DNA of 64,000 nucleotides from Sphingobium quisquiliarum P25. GTDB taxonomy: Bacteria; Pseudomonadota; Alphaproteobacteria; Sphingomonadales; Sphingomonadaceae. The notes under the pieces are model-generated. The model saw only the letters and a list, made by a program, of their open reading frames with translations. It did not search any database and was not told where the DNA came from. Shown here one piece after another: positions 62,934 to 64,000 of this stretch. Positions within the stretch are counted from its first letter, which is position 1, and the number at the start of each line of letters is the position of its first letter. Both the position numbers and the translations under genes were made by a program. The stretch covers positions 34,463 to 98,462 of the forward strand of contig NZ_ATHO01000109.1 of NCBI RefSeq assembly GCF_000445065.1, read 5' to 3'.

Positions 62934-64000
62934 ATGCCCGCGCCGAAGGATCTTGCCCCCTCGCAGCCCACGCCGATGATGGCGCAATATCTTTCGCTCA
63001 AGGCGGAGGCGCAGGATTGCCTGCTCTTTTACCGCATGGGGGATTTTTTCGAACTGTTCTTCGACGATGCGAAGGCGGCGGCGGCGACGCTTGACATCGC
63101 GCTGACCAGCCGTGGGGAGCATGGCGGGGCGCCCATCCCCATGTGCGGCGTGCCGGTGCACAGCGCGGAAAGCTACCTCGCCCGGCTGATCAAGGCGGGC
63201 CACCGCGTCGCCATAGCCGAACAGACCGAAACGCCAGCGCAGGCCAAGGCGCGCGGGTCGAAGGCGCTCGTCGGCCGCGCCATCGTCCGCTACGTGACGG
63301 CGGGTACGCTGACGGAAGAGACGCTGCTCGATTCCCGGCGCGACAACATGCTGGTGGCGCTGTGCCGGACCGGCGGCGACGCATCCGGTGAGGTAGGCAT
63401 CGCCGCTGCCGACATTTCCACCGGACGGTTCGAAACGCTGACGCTTGTGGCGGCTGACCTACCCGCCGAACTGGCGCGATTGCGGCCAAGCGAGATCGTG
63501 GTGCCCGAAGGGCTGGAGATCGGCCTGGCGGAGGCGCATCCGTTCGATCGCGCCGCCTTTTCCAGCAGCCGGGCCGAAGCCGCGCTGAAAAAGCTGTTCG
63601 GCGTTGCGACGCTGGACGGTTTCGGCCAGTTCAGCCGGGCCGAATTGTCGGCCATGGGCGGGCTGATCGGCTATCTCGACCATGCGGGCAAGGGCACCCT
63701 GCCCTTCCTGGCGCCGCCGGTCCGCAAGGCGAGCGGCGCGCATGTGGCGATCGACGCAGCGACGCGCGAAAGTCTGGAGATCACCGCGACCATGAGCGGC
63801 GCGCGCGCGGGCAGCCTGCTAGGCGCGATCGACCGCACCGTGACGGGCGCGGGCGCGCGGCTGCTGGCGCAGGACATATCCGCGCCGCTGATGGATCAGG
63901 CCGCGATCGAGGCGCGGCTGGGGCTGGTCCAGCTTTTCCACGACGATCCCATCCTGCGCGATCAATTGCGCGCGGCGTTGCGCGCCTTGCCGGACATCGG
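62934..64000 (+). CDS. mutS: DNA mismatch repair protein MutS, 5' part
   Basis: The ATG at 62934 starts a frame with no stop to the right edge (about 355 codons visible). The N-terminal mismatch-recognition domain is unmistakable: TPMMAQYLSLKAEAQDCLLFYRMGDFFELFFDDA, with the Phe-x-Glu mismatch-binding motif (near Phe38-Glu40 by MutS numbering), then GVPVHSAESYLARLIKAGHRVAIAEQ. GGGAG lies only a few bases before the ATG. An internal ATG at 62976 is less likely. It recognises mispairs after replication. The clamp and ATPase domains lie outside the window. Confidence 0.95.
   Translation, partial: MPAPKDLAPSQPTPMMAQYLSLKAEAQDCLLFYRMGDFFELFFDDAKAAAATLDIALTSRGEHGGAPIPMCGVPVHSAESYLARLIKAGHRVAIAEQTETPAQAKARGSKALVGRAIVRYVTAGTLTEETLLDSRRDNMLVALCRTGGDASGEVGIAAADISTGRFETLTLVAADLPAELARLRPSEIVVPEGLEIGLAEAHPFDRAAFSSSRAEAALKKLFGVATLDGFGQFSRAELSAMGGLIGYLDHAGKGTLPFLAPPVRKASGAHVAIDAATRESLEITATMSGARAGSLLGAIDRTVTGAGARLLAQDISAPLMDQAAIEARLGLVQLFHDDPILRDQLRAALRALPDI

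Overview
The window looks like a chromosomal segment of an alphaproteobacterium of the Sphingomonadaceae (Sphingobium, Novosphingobium or Sphingomonas type). The reasons are the high GC content, the paired ubiquinol-cytochrome c chaperone and DUF177 genes, a DUF1134 protein, a BamE with a glycine-rich tail, two large TonB-dependent receptors with TetR regulators, and a GumB-type polysaccharide exporter. All names come from reading the proteins and their motifs; no database search was run.

Positions 1-13985 are part of an exopolysaccharide or capsule locus. A priming sugar transferase (cut by the window edge) and a glycosyltransferase lie on the minus strand. A long plus-strand run then encodes a FlaA1/CapD-type nucleotide-sugar 4,6-dehydratase, a DegT-type aminotransferase, a sulfotransferase, a short outer-membrane polysaccharide export lipoprotein, an outer-membrane beta-barrel, two GT4 glycosyltransferases, a formyltransferase-like enzyme, a PIG-L deacetylase, an ATP-grasp protein and a HAD hydrolase. 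Most of the later genes overlap by ATGA or a few bases. The set suggests a polymer carrying a 4-amino-6-deoxy sugar, possibly acylated and sulfated. Polymerase, flippase and Wzc-type genes are not seen and may lie to the left.

Positions 14042-18030 are core: bamE, the ubiquinol-cytochrome c chaperone, DUF177, dinB, DUF1134 and tRNA-Ser(GCU). Everything from just after the tRNA to about 47.2 kb reads as accessory DNA assembled in pieces. First comes a DNA-modification cassette (ParB-like/beta-class methyltransferase, DUF5681, an AbrB-like protein) and several unknown proteins with a SMUG2-like uracil-DNA glycosylase. Then comes a DUF3489-DUF2924-recombinase operon in which the serine recombinase is fused in frame to the C-terminal two thirds of a Ski2-like helicase resembling HamB of the Hachiman defence system. 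Gene debris follows: a frameshifted small exported protein, an IS3-type transposase tail and a truncated uppP.

Positions 29371-45603 form a stress and energy cassette: universal stress protein, NhaA antiporter, a TPP enzyme, an internally duplicated membrane protein, a two-subunit GMC dehydrogenase, an SDR, a GH15 glucoamylase-like enzyme, and an unusual haem-copper oxidase cluster (CtaG, CopD-like, DUF2231, CoxII, a CoxI-III fusion and a small membrane protein). A second scrap heap at 45.6-47.2 kb holds LysR and DNA-alkylation-repair fragments and a frameshifted IS6-family transposase.

Positions 47433-58882 hold an uptake and catabolism region: a tyrosine phosphatase, a TonB receptor divergent from a regulator with two fused TetR units, a GPH-type transporter, DUF2147, a VOC protein, a 3-alpha-hydroxysteroid-dehydrogenase-like SDR, and a second TonB receptor divergent from a TetR gene with palindromic operator candidates between them. 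Core genes return at the right end: polysaccharide deacetylase, flavin reductase, malic enzyme and the 5' part of mutS.
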